64,000 nucleotides of DNA from positions 60,206 through 124,205 of the forward strand of contig NZ_NHSH01000064.1 of assembly GCF_016653315.1 (NCBI RefSeq). The letters run 5' to 3'. Numbering within the stretch: the stretch's first letter is position 1; each line of letters begins with the position of its first letter. The translations under genes were made by a program, and so were the position numbers. Shown one piece after another: positions 55,996 through 64,000 of the stretch. Below the pieces are notes generated by a model that was not told the DNA's origin, searched no databases, and saw nothing but the letters and a program-made list of their open reading frames with translations. This DNA comes from Halochromatium roseum (lineage in GTDB: Bacteria > Pseudomonadota > Gammaproteobacteria > Chromatiales > Chromatiaceae).

Positions 55996-57254
55996 GCCCT
56001 GAACAACACCGCATCCGCCAGTTAATCTGGGTCTACGCCGGCGACCTCAGCACCGATCTCGACGCCGCTACCTGGCTGCAGACCGCAGCGCATCTGCGGC
56101 ACCAAGGCTGGCAGCTGACGTTGATCACCACGACCGCCGATGCGAGCGCAACCGGTGTCACGCAGATCCAAGGCGTCGAGGTGCTCGCGCTCCATGCACC
56201 TCCGATCTGGCTGTTCGGCAAGCTCCTGTTTCATGCGCGGGTGGCAGCCCTGATCCTGGCCCAGCGCCGCGCCCTATCGGCAGTCCTCTTCCACGAGATG
56301 TCAGCGCTCTGGCTGTTGCCGCTGCGTCTCCTTGGGCGTCGAGGTCCGCGCCTGGTCATGGACACGCGAACCCTGTTCATGGCCGCGGACGAGACCACCA
56401 CGCGCAAAGACCGGCTGCGCGCGCGCTACTTTGCAGCCATGCAGTGGCTCGGTAATCGGCTCGCCCACGGGCGACTCTGCATTACGCCAGCAATGGCCGA
56501 GACTTGCCGGATACCAAAGACCAAGCTGTGGGGTATCTGGCCCTCCGGCGTCGATCGCGAGACCTTCGCCGTCGCGCCGGGCGCCCGCCACTGGCCCCAG
56601 CACAACAGCCCGATCGAGATCGTCTACATCGGCTCGTTGCACAAGGAGCGAAATCTCTCGAGCCTCTGCTTTGCCGTGCGTAACGCCAACCTCGAAAGAC
56701 CACGCTTTCGGCTGACGCTGATCGGCGACGGCTCCGAGCGCCCGCAACTCGAGCGCCAGGTCCTGCGGTCGGGCGGCGCGATCCAGCTGATACCGCCAGT
56801 CGCCCACTCGGCGGTGCCCGAGCTACTCGCGCAAGCCCATGTCGGTGCGCTGCCGTTCCCGGACGAGCAGAAGTTTCGCGTCAGCAGTCCGATCAAGCTG
56901 TTCGAGTACATGGCCTCCGGGCTGCCGATCCTGGCCACCCGAATCCGCTGCCACACCGACGTCCTCGGCGAGCGGCCCTACGTGTACTGGGCCGATGGCG
57001 CAGACATCGAGGCGCTGCTCGACGCCTTGGAGCAGCTCTGGCGCACCCGCTTCTGGCTCAGCCGCTTGGGCCAACAGGCGGCCAGAGACGCCGTCGCCTG
57101 GAGCTGGGAGGCCTCAGCAAAACGTCTGAGCGATGCGCTCGACGCGCATCTGCCGCCGCTGCCAACGCCACTCCCCCGAGCCGCATCGACCGGCCGCGAT
57201 CAGGCTCAACTCGCTGCACTGAAACTCTCGCGAGGCACCGACGAATGGATATGA
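55992..57254 (+). CDS. Glycosyltransferase family 4 (first)
   Basis: A 420-residue GT-B enzyme. The acceptor half includes VYAGDLSTDLDAATWLQTAAHLRHQGW, and the donor half includes IEIVYIGSLHKERNLSSL, LTLIGDGSERPQLERQV and the family motif FPDEQKFRVSSPIKLFEYMASGLPILAT. The C-terminus has a ~30-residue low-complexity tail. It overlaps the next gene by up to 10 nt. Confidence 0.9.
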   Translation: MSPEQHRIRQLIWVYAGDLSTDLDAATWLQTAAHLRHQGWQLTLITTTADASATGVTQIQGVEVLALHAPPIWLFGKLLFHARVAALILAQRRALSAVLFHEMSALWLLPLRLLGRRGPRLVMDTRTLFMAADETTTRKDRLRARYFAAMQWLGNRLAHGRLCITPAMAETCRIPKTKLWGIWPSGVDRETFAVAPGARHWPQHNSPIEIVYIGSLHKERNLSSLCFAVRNANLERPRFRLTLIGDGSERPQLERQVLRSGGAIQLIPPVAHSAVPELLAQAHVGALPFPDEQKFRVSSPIKLFEYMASGLPILATRIRCHTDVLGERPYVYWADGADIEALLDALEQLWRTRFWLSRLGQQAARDAVAWSWEASAKRLSDALDAHLPPLPTPLPRAASTGRDQAQLAALKLSRGTDEWI

Positions 57255-58429
57255 AAAGCGAGATCGCCCCGCTGCAAATCGCCGCTATCGTCTCGATGAA
57301 GGCCGGCATGGAGGCCTTTGTCCATCGCGAACTCGGCCTCATCAGCGACCTCGGTCACCAGATCCTGTTACTGCCGACCAAGGTCCGCCCCGGACTCTAT
57401 GCGCCGCGCCCGGAATGGACCCTGTACCGCTGGCGCTGGTCGGAACTGATCTGGGCACAGTTGACCGGTCTGGCGTCGATGCCACGCCGCTACCTGGGGT
57501 TACTGCGCGAGGCCCTTGAAACCAGCTCCCTCGCTGATTTTCTGCTCGCCTGGCACCTGCGCCAGGCCGCTGAAGCGGCCGATGTCCTCTACGCCACCTT
57601 TGGCGACCACAAATTCTTCGTCGGCTGGTATCTCAAGCGCATCAGCGGCCGCCCGCTCGTCGTCACCATCCACGCCTATGAGCTCTACAAGAACCCGAAT
57701 CCCGAGCTGTTCCTGATCGCCCTCGAAGACGCTGATCAGGTGATCACGGTCACCGAGCACAATCGCGAGCTGCTGCGCGATCGCTTTCGCGTCAGCGAGA
57801 ACAAGCTACGCCTGGTCCGCATCAATGTCGACACCGAGGCGTTTCGCCCGTCCCACCCGCTGCGCATCCTCACGGTCGGCGCATTCGTCGAGCGCAAGGG
57901 GCACGAAACCCTCTTCCGCGCCATCAAACAGTTAGATCGCGATGACCTTCAGGTTTGGGTCGTTGGCGACCGCGCCGGCGAAGACCGCAATACCGTCGAC
58001 GTTCCGGCGCTCGCCAAGGAGCTTGGCGTGGAGCGCCAGGTCGCCTTCTTCGGTAGCCAAAAAGGCCTTGCGCTCAAGGCCCTCTATGAGGCCTGCGAGA
58101 TCTTCTGCCTGCCCAGTCGCATCGACAGCGACGGGGTCTGCGAAGGCTTCCCGACCGTAATCGCCGAGGCCATGGCCTTCGGTAAGCCGGTGATCTCCAC
58201 CCACCATGTCGAGATCCCGCGCGTCTTACCGAACGTGATCGTCCCAGAGAACGACCCGCAAGCCCTCGCCGACGCCATTAGCCATCTCGCTGCGTCGCAC
58301 ACCCTGCGCATCCAGCTCGGTCAGCAAAACCGCCTCATCGCCGAATCCTTGTTCTCGGCACAGAACGCGCAGCGCACCGCCAAGGTCCTCACCGAGGCCG
58401 CCTTGCGCCGCTGTCCCGCCTATTCATGA
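57245..58429 (+). CDS. Glycosyltransferase family 4 (second)
   Basis: A 394-residue GT-B enzyme. Donor-half motifs: RILTVGAFVERKGHETLFRAI, VWVVGDRAGED, and a canonical E-x7-E region CLPSRIDSDGVCEGFPTVIAEAMAFGKPVISTHHVEIPRVL. Either ATG at 57245 or the one at 57251, which makes an ATGA overlap, could be the start. It adds a further sugar to the repeat unit. Confidence 0.92.
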   Translation: MDMKSEIAPLQIAAIVSMKAGMEAFVHRELGLISDLGHQILLLPTKVRPGLYAPRPEWTLYRWRWSELIWAQLTGLASMPRRYLGLLREALETSSLADFLLAWHLRQAAEAADVLYATFGDHKFFVGWYLKRISGRPLVVTIHAYELYKNPNPELFLIALEDADQVITVTEHNRELLRDRFRVSENKLRLVRINVDTEAFRPSHPLRILTVGAFVERKGHETLFRAIKQLDRDDLQVWVVGDRAGEDRNTVDVPALAKELGVERQVAFFGSQKGLALKALYEACEIFCLPSRIDSDGVCEGFPTVIAEAMAFGKPVISTHHVEIPRVLPNVIVPENDPQALADAISHLAASHTLRIQLGQQNRLIAESLFSAQNAQRTAKVLTEAALRRCPAYS

Positions 58430-58472
58430 CCCCTGGCGCAGCGCCTGCCGCGCTGCTGGAGAGCCTAACCCT

Positions 58473-60395
58473 ATGTGCGGAATCTGTGGAAGCTATCACT
58501 ACGCCGAGAACATCCCCGCCAGCCCCCAAGTGCTCGCCGCCATGCTCGACGTGATCGAGCACCGCGGCCCAGACGATGAGGGCTACTTCGTGCATCAGGG
58601 CGTAGCGCTCGGCATGCGCCGGCTCAGCATCATCGACCTGGAGACCGGGCGCCAGCCCCTCTTCAACGAGGATCGCTCCCTGACACTGGTCTTCAACGGC
58701 GAGATCTACAACTACCTAGCCCTACGCCAACGCCTGCAGCGCGCCGGGCATCGGTTCCGCAGCGCCGGTGATGGCGAGGTGATCGTGCATCTGTACGAGG
58801 AGCACGGCGAGCGCTGTGTCGACTACTTGCGCGGTATGTTCGCCTTCGCGATCTGGGATGCGCGCCGCCAACGCCTGTTCCTGGCCCGCGACCGCATGGG
58901 CATCAAACCGCTCTACTATGCCGATACCGGCAAACGCCTGCTGTTCGGCTCCGAGATCAAATCGATCCTGCAAGACCCCGAGATCGAGCGCCGCCCCGAC
59001 CCGCGGGCGATGAGCGAATACCTGTCGCTGCGCTATGTGCCGGCGCCCGCCACCCTGTTCGAACAGGTGCAAGCCCTACCGCCGGGCTTCACCGCGACCG
59101 TCGACGCCAAAGGCGTGCATCTGCGCCGCTACTGGGATATCTCCTACCAGCCCAACCCGCTGCTCGACACCGAAGAGGCCGCGCTCGAGGCCCTCGAGCC
59201 GATGTTCCGCGAGTCGGTCCGCCTGCGCTTGATGAGCGACGTGCCCTTCGGCGCCTTCCTCAGCGGCGGCGTCGACTCCAGCGCCGTGGTCGCGGTGATG
59301 AGCGAATTCCTCAATGAGCCGGTCAAGACCTATGCGATCGGCTATGAACACGACGGCACCGAGCGCTTCAGCGAGCTTCCGTTCGCGCGCGAGGTCGCGC
59401 GCCAATACGGCACTGACCATCATGAGGTCATGCTGCGCTCGGAAGACTTCATCAATCTCAGCGAAAAGGTGATCTGGCATCTCGATCAGCCCATCGCCGA
59501 TGCCGCGCTGGTCGCTTATCATCGCGTCTGCGCGGCCGCCGCGGAAGACGTGAAGATGGTCCTGACTGGCGAGGGCGGCGACGAACTCTTCGCCGGCTAC
59601 GGTCGCTACGCCGGCGAGCGGCTCGCGCCACTGTTTGGCGCCTTGCCCCCATCGATCGCCCAGCTCACCGCGACGGCCAGCCGCGCATTGCCCGGCCTCA
59701 GACGGCCCAAGTTGATGCTGCAGGCGCTGACCTACCGCGATGAAGGCCAACGGCTGCGCAACTGGTTTCCGTTGTTCGATGACCGCCGCAAGCCGAGCCT
59801 GCTCAGTCATGGCTTCAAGGCGCAGCTCGCCGACCAGCTCAGCGGCCCAGCCTTCCACGAGCACCTCGCGCGGACCGATGCCGACGGCTCGCTGCACCGC
59901 ATGCTCTACGTCGACAACAAGGTCTACCTGCCCGATTGCCTGCTCGCCCGTGGCGACAAACTGAGCATGGCCAGCTCACTGGAGGCGCGGGTGCCTTTCC
60001 TCGACCACGCGCTGGTCGAGCTAGCAGCCTCGCTGCCAGCAGAGTTCAAGCTCAAGGGACTCACGCGCAAGCATCTGCTGAAGCGCCTCTGCGCCAAATG
60101 GCTGCCGGATCGCATCCTGCACCGCAAGAAAGAGGGCTTCCCGGTCCCGGTCGGCGTCTGGCTGCGCGGCTCGGCCCGGGAATTTGCGCGTGACCTGCTC
60201 TCGCCGCAGACCATTGCTCGGCGCGGACGCTTCGATACCCGCTTTGTCTCGCGCCTGCTCGACGAGCACGACCGCGGTACCGAAGACCACAGCTCGATGA
60301 TCGTCGGCCTGATCAATCTCGAGCTCTGGCACCGCCTCTATATCGATTGCGCCCCGAGCGTCACGCAACAGCCGGTTCAGCAACGCGCGGCTTGA
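58473..60395 (+). CDS. Asparagine synthase-type amidotransferase (AsnB-like)
   Basis: A 640-residue glutamine-dependent amidotransferase. N-terminal Ntn glutaminase with catalytic Cys2 (MCGICGSYHY) and RRLSIIDLETGRQPLFNEDRSLTLVFNGEIYNY. The synthase domain has the PPi motif AFLSGGVDSSAVVAVM (about 262-272), and VLTGEGGDELFAGYGRY. Relatives in exopolysaccharide loci are linked to exosortase-A systems. It could amidate a sugar carboxylate or be a second asparagine synthase. GGAGAG lies upstream of the ATG. A hairpin follows it. Confidence 0.9.
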   Translation: MCGICGSYHYAENIPASPQVLAAMLDVIEHRGPDDEGYFVHQGVALGMRRLSIIDLETGRQPLFNEDRSLTLVFNGEIYNYLALRQRLQRAGHRFRSAGDGEVIVHLYEEHGERCVDYLRGMFAFAIWDARRQRLFLARDRMGIKPLYYADTGKRLLFGSEIKSILQDPEIERRPDPRAMSEYLSLRYVPAPATLFEQVQALPPGFTATVDAKGVHLRRYWDISYQPNPLLDTEEAALEALEPMFRESVRLRLMSDVPFGAFLSGGVDSSAVVAVMSEFLNEPVKTYAIGYEHDGTERFSELPFAREVARQYGTDHHEVMLRSEDFINLSEKVIWHLDQPIADAALVAYHRVCAAAAEDVKMVLTGEGGDELFAGYGRYAGERLAPLFGALPPSIAQLTATASRALPGLRRPKLMLQALTYRDEGQRLRNWFPLFDDRRKPSLLSHGFKAQLADQLSGPAFHEHLARTDADGSLHRMLYVDNKVYLPDCLLARGDKLSMASSLEARVPFLDHALVELAASLPAEFKLKGLTRKHLLKRLCAKWLPDRILHRKKEGFPVPVGVWLRGSAREFARDLLSPQTIARRGRFDTRFVSRLLDEHDRGTEDHSSMIVGLINLELWHRLYIDCAPSVTQQPVQQRAA

Positions 60396-60403
60396 GGCCC
60401 CGA

Positions 60404-60425
60404 CCCGCGGGTCTCGCGGGATTTT
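60404..60425 (+). terminator. Hairpin with short T-run after the amidotransferase gene
   Basis: CCCGCG-ggtct-CGCGGG followed by ATTTTC, a 6-bp GC stem and short T-tract 8 nt past the stop. It could end or attenuate the EPS operon before the last gene. Confidence 0.55.
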
Positions 60426-60511
60426 CACAACTCGCGCATCTCCATTCACCTCACGAAGGCCGCAAAGGTAAGACTCAACAACAGCGAGAAACGACGCCAG
60501 GAGAGAAGCAC

Positions 60512-63067
60512 ATGCGAACGCACTGCAACCCTTGGAGCGATGGCTACCTGATGATTTGGGGGGTGATTTCGCAACGGTCAGTTGCCTGCCTGCTGCTGGC
60601 CATCGCAATGATGCAAGGCGTTGATGCCACCTTGGCGGCGGCCGCGGACTGCAATCCGGTCGCTATAGAGAATACCAAAGCCGGCACAGCGAACTGGCAG
60701 CTCTCCAACCCCGCCAATGATATCGACAAACAGATCAAAGGCTTCGCCTCCCTAACCAGCGTCGCGGCAAACGAGACCCTGGACTTTCATGTCTCGGTGA
60801 CGCCAGCACAGGACTACCGCATCGAAATCTACCGTCTGGGTTGGTACGGTGGCTCTGGAGGTCGCTTGCTGTTTGAGAGTGGCTCCTTGCCCGGAGACAC
60901 CCAGCCGAATGCCATTCAAGACCCAACGACGGGACTGGTGTCGATGCCTTGGGAGGTGAGCTATTCACTCACCATCCCGCCCGATTGGGTCAGCGGCGTC
61001 TATGCGGCCAAGCTGATTAACGCTCAGGGCTTCGACAACTATGTCATCTTCGTCGTCCGTGATGACAGGCGCGCCGCTAGCCTACTCTTTCAACGCTCCG
61101 TCACCACCGATCAGGCCTACAATAACTATCCAAATGACGGCGCCATCGGCAAAAGCCTGTACGACTACAACAGCCATGGAGAAGCGACGATCAGTGGAAG
61201 TCCACGGGCGGTTAAGGTGTCGTTCGATCGTCCCTACACCGGCAGGGGTGCGGGAAGCTTCTTCGACTGGGAGTATTCCTTGCTGCGTTGGATCGAGCGC
61301 CAAGGCTACGACGTCAGCTACAACACCAACCTTGACACACACCGCAACGGCAGCATGCTGCTCAGCCACAACGCCTTTCTCTCCACCGGCCATGACGAGT
61401 ATTGGACCAAAGAGATGCGCGACGCTGTCGAGGCCGCGCGCGACAGCGGCGTCCATCTTGCTTTTTTTGGTGCTAACGCGGCCTACTGGCAGTCTCGACT
61501 GGAACCGTCCGACGATGGCACGCCAGATCGCGTGCTGACCGTCTACAAAAACTGGCAGATCGACCCTATCGCAGATCCAGCCCGCAAGACTGTCCTCTGG
61601 CGCCAGATCGCGGGGCGCGCGGAGCAGCAACTGGTCGGCGTGCAATATCTGACCGACGGCAACTGGGACGAAAATACCGATTATGTCGTCCAGAACAGCA
61701 GGCACTGGCTCTATGCGGGCACCGGCTTCGTCGACGGCGACCGCGTCCCCGGTATCGTCGGTTACGAGGTCGACAGTTTCCAGTCCGCCTTTCCAGCACC
61801 GGTTGGAACCGACCATAGCTTCCTCTCCGCCTCTGAGTACCTAGACGCTTACGGCGACCGGGTTACGTCGCAGGCATCGATCTATCAGGCACCAAGCGGC
61901 GCTTGGGTGTTTGCCAGCGGCACCATGTGTTGGAGCTGGGCACTCGACAACACAGGGCTTATCGATGCCCGTCTGCAGCAGACCACGGCTAACCTGCTCG
62001 ATGCCTTCAACGGTGGACGCTGCGAGCCAACCACCCCACCCCCAGACGATAGCGAAGGGCGCGTCTACGAGGATGCCGAAGATGGGGAGACGACAGGCTG
62101 GCGCGTCTATGCCGGCACTGGCGCCATCGAAAATCTGGCCGATGCCGCGCGCGGCAGTCGTGTGATCGTACTGCAGGGCAATGGCACGCAGACCGGCTAT
62201 CAGCTGCGCAACGCGGATGGCACGCCTTGGCAGGACGCCGAACACACCCAGCTCGTGCTCGACCTGCGCTATAGCGAGCCCTTCCGGCTGTACGTGGATG
62301 TGCAGACCAGCGACGGCCAACGCTATCTTGAATACAGTCCCGTCGGCATTGGTAATGACTGGACCTGGGATATCTACATTCACCACGGCCTCAGCGCGAG
62401 CTTGACCAATGGCCAGTGGCAGCGCATCGAGCGCGATCTGGTCGCCGATCTCAAGGCCGCCGAGCCGCAATTGGAGTTGCGGCAGGTCAATGGTGCCCTG
62501 ATCCGCGGTAGCGGACGCTTGGACGATATCACTCTAGCCGGTGAGGCTTCTTCGACCCCACCCTCCCCAGACGATCGCGAAGGGCAAGTCTATGAGGATG
62601 CCGAAGATGGGGAGACGACAGGCTGGCGCGTCTATGCCGGTACTGGCGCAATCGAGAATCTGGCCGATGCCGCGCGCGGCAGTCGTGTGATCGCGCTGCA
62701 GGGCAATGGCATGCAGACCGGCTATCAGCTGCGCAACGCGGATGGCACGCCTTGGCAAGATGCCGAGCACACGCAGCTCGTGCTCGACCTGCGCTATAGC
62801 GAACCCTTCCGGCTGTACGTGGATGTGCAGACCAGCGACGGCCAACGCTATCTTGAATACAGCCCCGTCGGCATTGGCAACGACTGGACCTGGGATATCT
62901 ACATTCACCACGGCCTGAGCGCGAGCTTGACCAATGGCCAGTGGCAGCGCATCGAGCGCGATCTGGTCGCCGATCTCGAGGCCGCCGAGCCGCAATTGGA
63001 GTTGCTGCGGGTCGATGCTGTCCTGATCCGCGGAAGCGGACGCTTGGACGATATCGAACTGCGCTGA
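60512..63067 (+). CDS. Secreted N,N-dimethylformamidase-beta-like protein with two EPS-locus C-terminal modules
   Basis: An 851-residue exported protein. Signal peptide about 1-46; N-terminal beta domain (about 47-180: IENTKAGTANWQLSNPA, IEIYRLGWYGGSGGRLL); then the dimethylformamidase large-subunit-like domain (about 180-510: FDRPYTGRGAGSFFDWEYSLLRWIERQGYDVSYNTN, STGHDEYWTKEMRDAVE, FGANAAYWQSRLE). Two copies of the EPS-locus module follow (about 516-676 and 691-851), each opening YEDAEDGETTGWRVYAG. AGGAGA precedes the ATG. The enzyme's substrate is unknown: family members of this type are often exported and not true DMFases. It is the last gene of the locus. Confidence 0.86.
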   Translation: MRTHCNPWSDGYLMIWGVISQRSVACLLLAIAMMQGVDATLAAAADCNPVAIENTKAGTANWQLSNPANDIDKQIKGFASLTSVAANETLDFHVSVTPAQDYRIEIYRLGWYGGSGGRLLFESGSLPGDTQPNAIQDPTTGLVSMPWEVSYSLTIPPDWVSGVYAAKLINAQGFDNYVIFVVRDDRRAASLLFQRSVTTDQAYNNYPNDGAIGKSLYDYNSHGEATISGSPRAVKVSFDRPYTGRGAGSFFDWEYSLLRWIERQGYDVSYNTNLDTHRNGSMLLSHNAFLSTGHDEYWTKEMRDAVEAARDSGVHLAFFGANAAYWQSRLEPSDDGTPDRVLTVYKNWQIDPIADPARKTVLWRQIAGRAEQQLVGVQYLTDGNWDENTDYVVQNSRHWLYAGTGFVDGDRVPGIVGYEVDSFQSAFPAPVGTDHSFLSASEYLDAYGDRVTSQASIYQAPSGAWVFASGTMCWSWALDNTGLIDARLQQTTANLLDAFNGGRCEPTTPPPDDSEGRVYEDAEDGETTGWRVYAGTGAIENLADAARGSRVIVLQGNGTQTGYQLRNADGTPWQDAEHTQLVLDLRYSEPFRLYVDVQTSDGQRYLEYSPVGIGNDWTWDIYIHHGLSASLTNGQWQRIERDLVADLKAAEPQLELRQVNGALIRGSGRLDDITLAGEASSTPPSPDDREGQVYEDAEDGETTGWRVYAGTGAIENLADAARGSRVIALQGNGMQTGYQLRNADGTPWQDAEHTQLVLDLRYSEPFRLYVDVQTSDGQRYLEYSPVGIGNDWTWDIYIHHGLSASLTNGQWQRIERDLVADLEAAEPQLELLRVDAVLIRGSGRLDDIELR
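62054..63067 (+). repeat. In-frame tandem duplication (525-bp period) inside the 60.5-kb gene
   Basis: Equivalent gaagggc bases occur at 62054 and 62579, a 525-bp (175-codon) offset. Over ~160 residues the two copies differ at about ten positions, and long nucleotide stretches are identical. This indicates a recent duplication or ongoing gene conversion. Confidence 0.9.
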
Positions 63068-63105
63068 GGTCTTGAGTAGGCGCTTTATCTGCTCGAGGCC
63101 CGCAC

Positions 63106-63136
63106 GCCTCCGGCATTCTTCATCATTGCCGGAGGC
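63106..63136. terminator. Bidirectional hairpin between convergent genes
   Basis: GCCTCCGGCA-ttcttcatcat-TGCCGGAGGC, a perfect 10-bp stem with an 11-nt loop, 39 nt past the stop of the plus-strand gene and 17 nt from the end of the minus-strand gene. There is no T-run. Confidence 0.6.
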
Positions 63137-63152
63137 TGGGAAGAGCGGTACG

Positions 63153-63851
63153 TCAAGGTCGGCGAAACGCAGCGTCTAATGCCGAGTTCGGCAGGCCAAG
63201 CTGGACGATGTCCGGCGACTCGCGCCTAGGTTCAACCCCGAGCTGAAAGACGTACCAAGCAATCACGCTCATGATCAGCATCTCACCGCCATCTTCGATC
63301 AACAGCCAAAACGGCTCGCCCCAGTGAATTGCACTATGCAGCATGTCGACAAAGACGCCAAATAATGCCAGAAAAAGCACCAGGGCGAACAGATGCCGGG
63401 ATGCCTGCCGTGCAATGTGATCAGCGTACAGGTAGGCAATACCGATGATGGCAAACAAGAGCGTGCCAAACAGCAAGGTTACAACAAGCTCACCGAGGTC
63501 CTGCGCGCGCAACTCCAGAATGGGTAGCAACTGCAGCGCATTGGCAAGATAGCCTCCCAGGCGCTCATGGATTTGCAGCGAATCATCAAACAACAGGTAC
63601 GCAAACAATAGCGACCAGGCAAAGTAGATAAAACGACCGTGGCCGATTGCCAGGGTCAACAGCAACAAAACGATCCAATATTCCTTGATGTACTGGTAGA
63701 CCTCGGCATAGCCGAGATCCTCCTCGATCGAGAACAACGGGCTTGTCACCAGCCCCAGCTTGAAGCCAATATGGACCAGGATGAAGACCAAATCAGCCAG
63801 CAGGAACAACAGCAAGAATCGATTCGATTGTTTCTCGAGATGAAGAACCAT
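63153..63851 (-). CDS. Polytopic membrane protein of unknown function with conserved-looking Asp/His/Glu
   Basis: A 232-residue inner-membrane protein with six or seven TM helices (about 10-30, 55-75, 75-90, 115-140, 148-170, 180-205). Charged residues lie in or near the membrane in two places: LFDDSLQIHERLGG and FVDMLHSAIHWGEPFWLLIEDGGEM. The Asp/His/Glu pattern is what membrane metalloenzymes show, but I recognise no family. AGGGG lies about 7 nt before the ATG. It is convergent with the EPS locus. Confidence 0.7.
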   Translation of the reverse strand: MVLHLEKQSNRFLLLFLLADLVFILVHIGFKLGLVTSPLFSIEEDLGYAEVYQYIKEYWIVLLLLTLAIGHGRFIYFAWSLLFAYLLFDDSLQIHERLGGYLANALQLLPILELRAQDLGELVVTLLFGTLLFAIIGIAYLYADHIARQASRHLFALVLFLALFGVFVDMLHSAIHWGEPFWLLIEDGGEMLIMSVIAWYVFQLGVEPRRESPDIVQLGLPNSALDAAFRRP

Positions 63852-64000
63852 GGTGCAGCCCCTTTTTAAACCTTAGACTTGTGACTAAATAATATTTTTT
63901 TATTTTTCAGTAACCTGACGAGCATTCTTTCAGTAAGCTTTTTCAAAACAACAGCTTAACCTTGAAAAGTTATAATTCGACCCTATTAATAATTGAATGG
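63852..64000. promoter_or_regulatory. AT-rich upstream region with a pair of TTACTGAAA repeats
   Basis: On the minus strand, TTACTGAAA occurs twice (63936-63928 and 63913-63905) 23 bp apart, about two helical turns, within a very AT-rich leader of the 63.2-kb membrane protein. This is a candidate activator or repressor site; a TATAAC near 63970 may be a -10. The region runs off the window. Confidence 0.4.

Overview
The window looks like a chromosomal segment of a GC-rich gammaproteobacterium, probably halotolerant or halophilic and plausibly a Chromatiales-type purple sulfur bacterium. That placement is an inference. It rests on the two-enzyme glycine-to-betaine methylation pathway, the overall gene repertoire, the high GC content and the codon use; no rRNA, tRNA, photosynthesis or sulfur-oxidation genes are present to confirm it.

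Layout, left to right. (1) 0-5 kb: a Cu(I)/Ag(I) RND efflux pair on the minus strand (cusB, then cusA running off the left edge), separated by a foldback repeat and followed by a divergent small c-type cytochrome. (2) 5-6.4 kb: an AT-rich block of three ~145-bp degenerate tandem repeats, then a sequence with canonical sigma-54 -24/-12 spacing, then a PEP-CTERM exported protein gene. (3) 6.7-16.4 kb: mainly minus-strand housekeeping and signalling genes (DEDDh exonuclease plus DUF294/CBS/cNMP protein, adenylate kinase, alpha-E plus circularly permuted ATP-grasp, cytochrome b561). They are interrupted by the glycine betaine synthesis operon (GSMT-SDMT), which is divergent from a MarR regulator. 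(4) 16.7-26.7 kb: a methyltransferase, an intergenic region with a cluster of DnaA-box-like sequences, and a seven-gene MoxR/DUF58/DUF4381/BatA-BatB-BatC-BatD operon. (5) 26.7-38.9 kb: an orphan ParS-type antitoxin-like gene, a one-piece 5-oxoprolinase-family protein, a SufS-SufE fusion, two diguanylate cyclases and a HAD/UbiA-like membrane fusion. (6) 39-41.5 kb: a minus-strand lipid-sugar operon (GT2, GtrA, ChbG/HpnK deacetylase). (7) 43-63 kb: a plus-strand exopolysaccharide locus.

The exopolysaccharide locus is the most coherent and most interesting unit. A sugar transferase (with an N-terminal degenerate GGDEF-like domain) would load the first sugar. A dehydrogenase/acyltransferase/aminotransferase trio would make an acetamido sugar. 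Three glycosyltransferases, a flippase, a polymerase and a GNVR chain-length protein would build and export the polymer, and an AsnB-type amidotransferase may modify it. The two ends of the locus each carry a large secreted protein: a FnIII/PKD/lectin-repeat protein at 43.1 kb and an N,N-dimethylformamidase-beta-like protein at 60.5 kb. Both end in the same ~160-residue C-terminal module, present once in the first and twice (a recent in-frame 525-bp duplication) in the second. I propose this module as a locus-specific matrix-binding or targeting domain.

A second pattern runs through the whole window. Many intergenic gaps hold unrelated short direct repeats (7-19 bp), nearly always in about three copies. 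I saw no tRNA, rRNA, CRISPR array, intact insertion sequence or phage genes.
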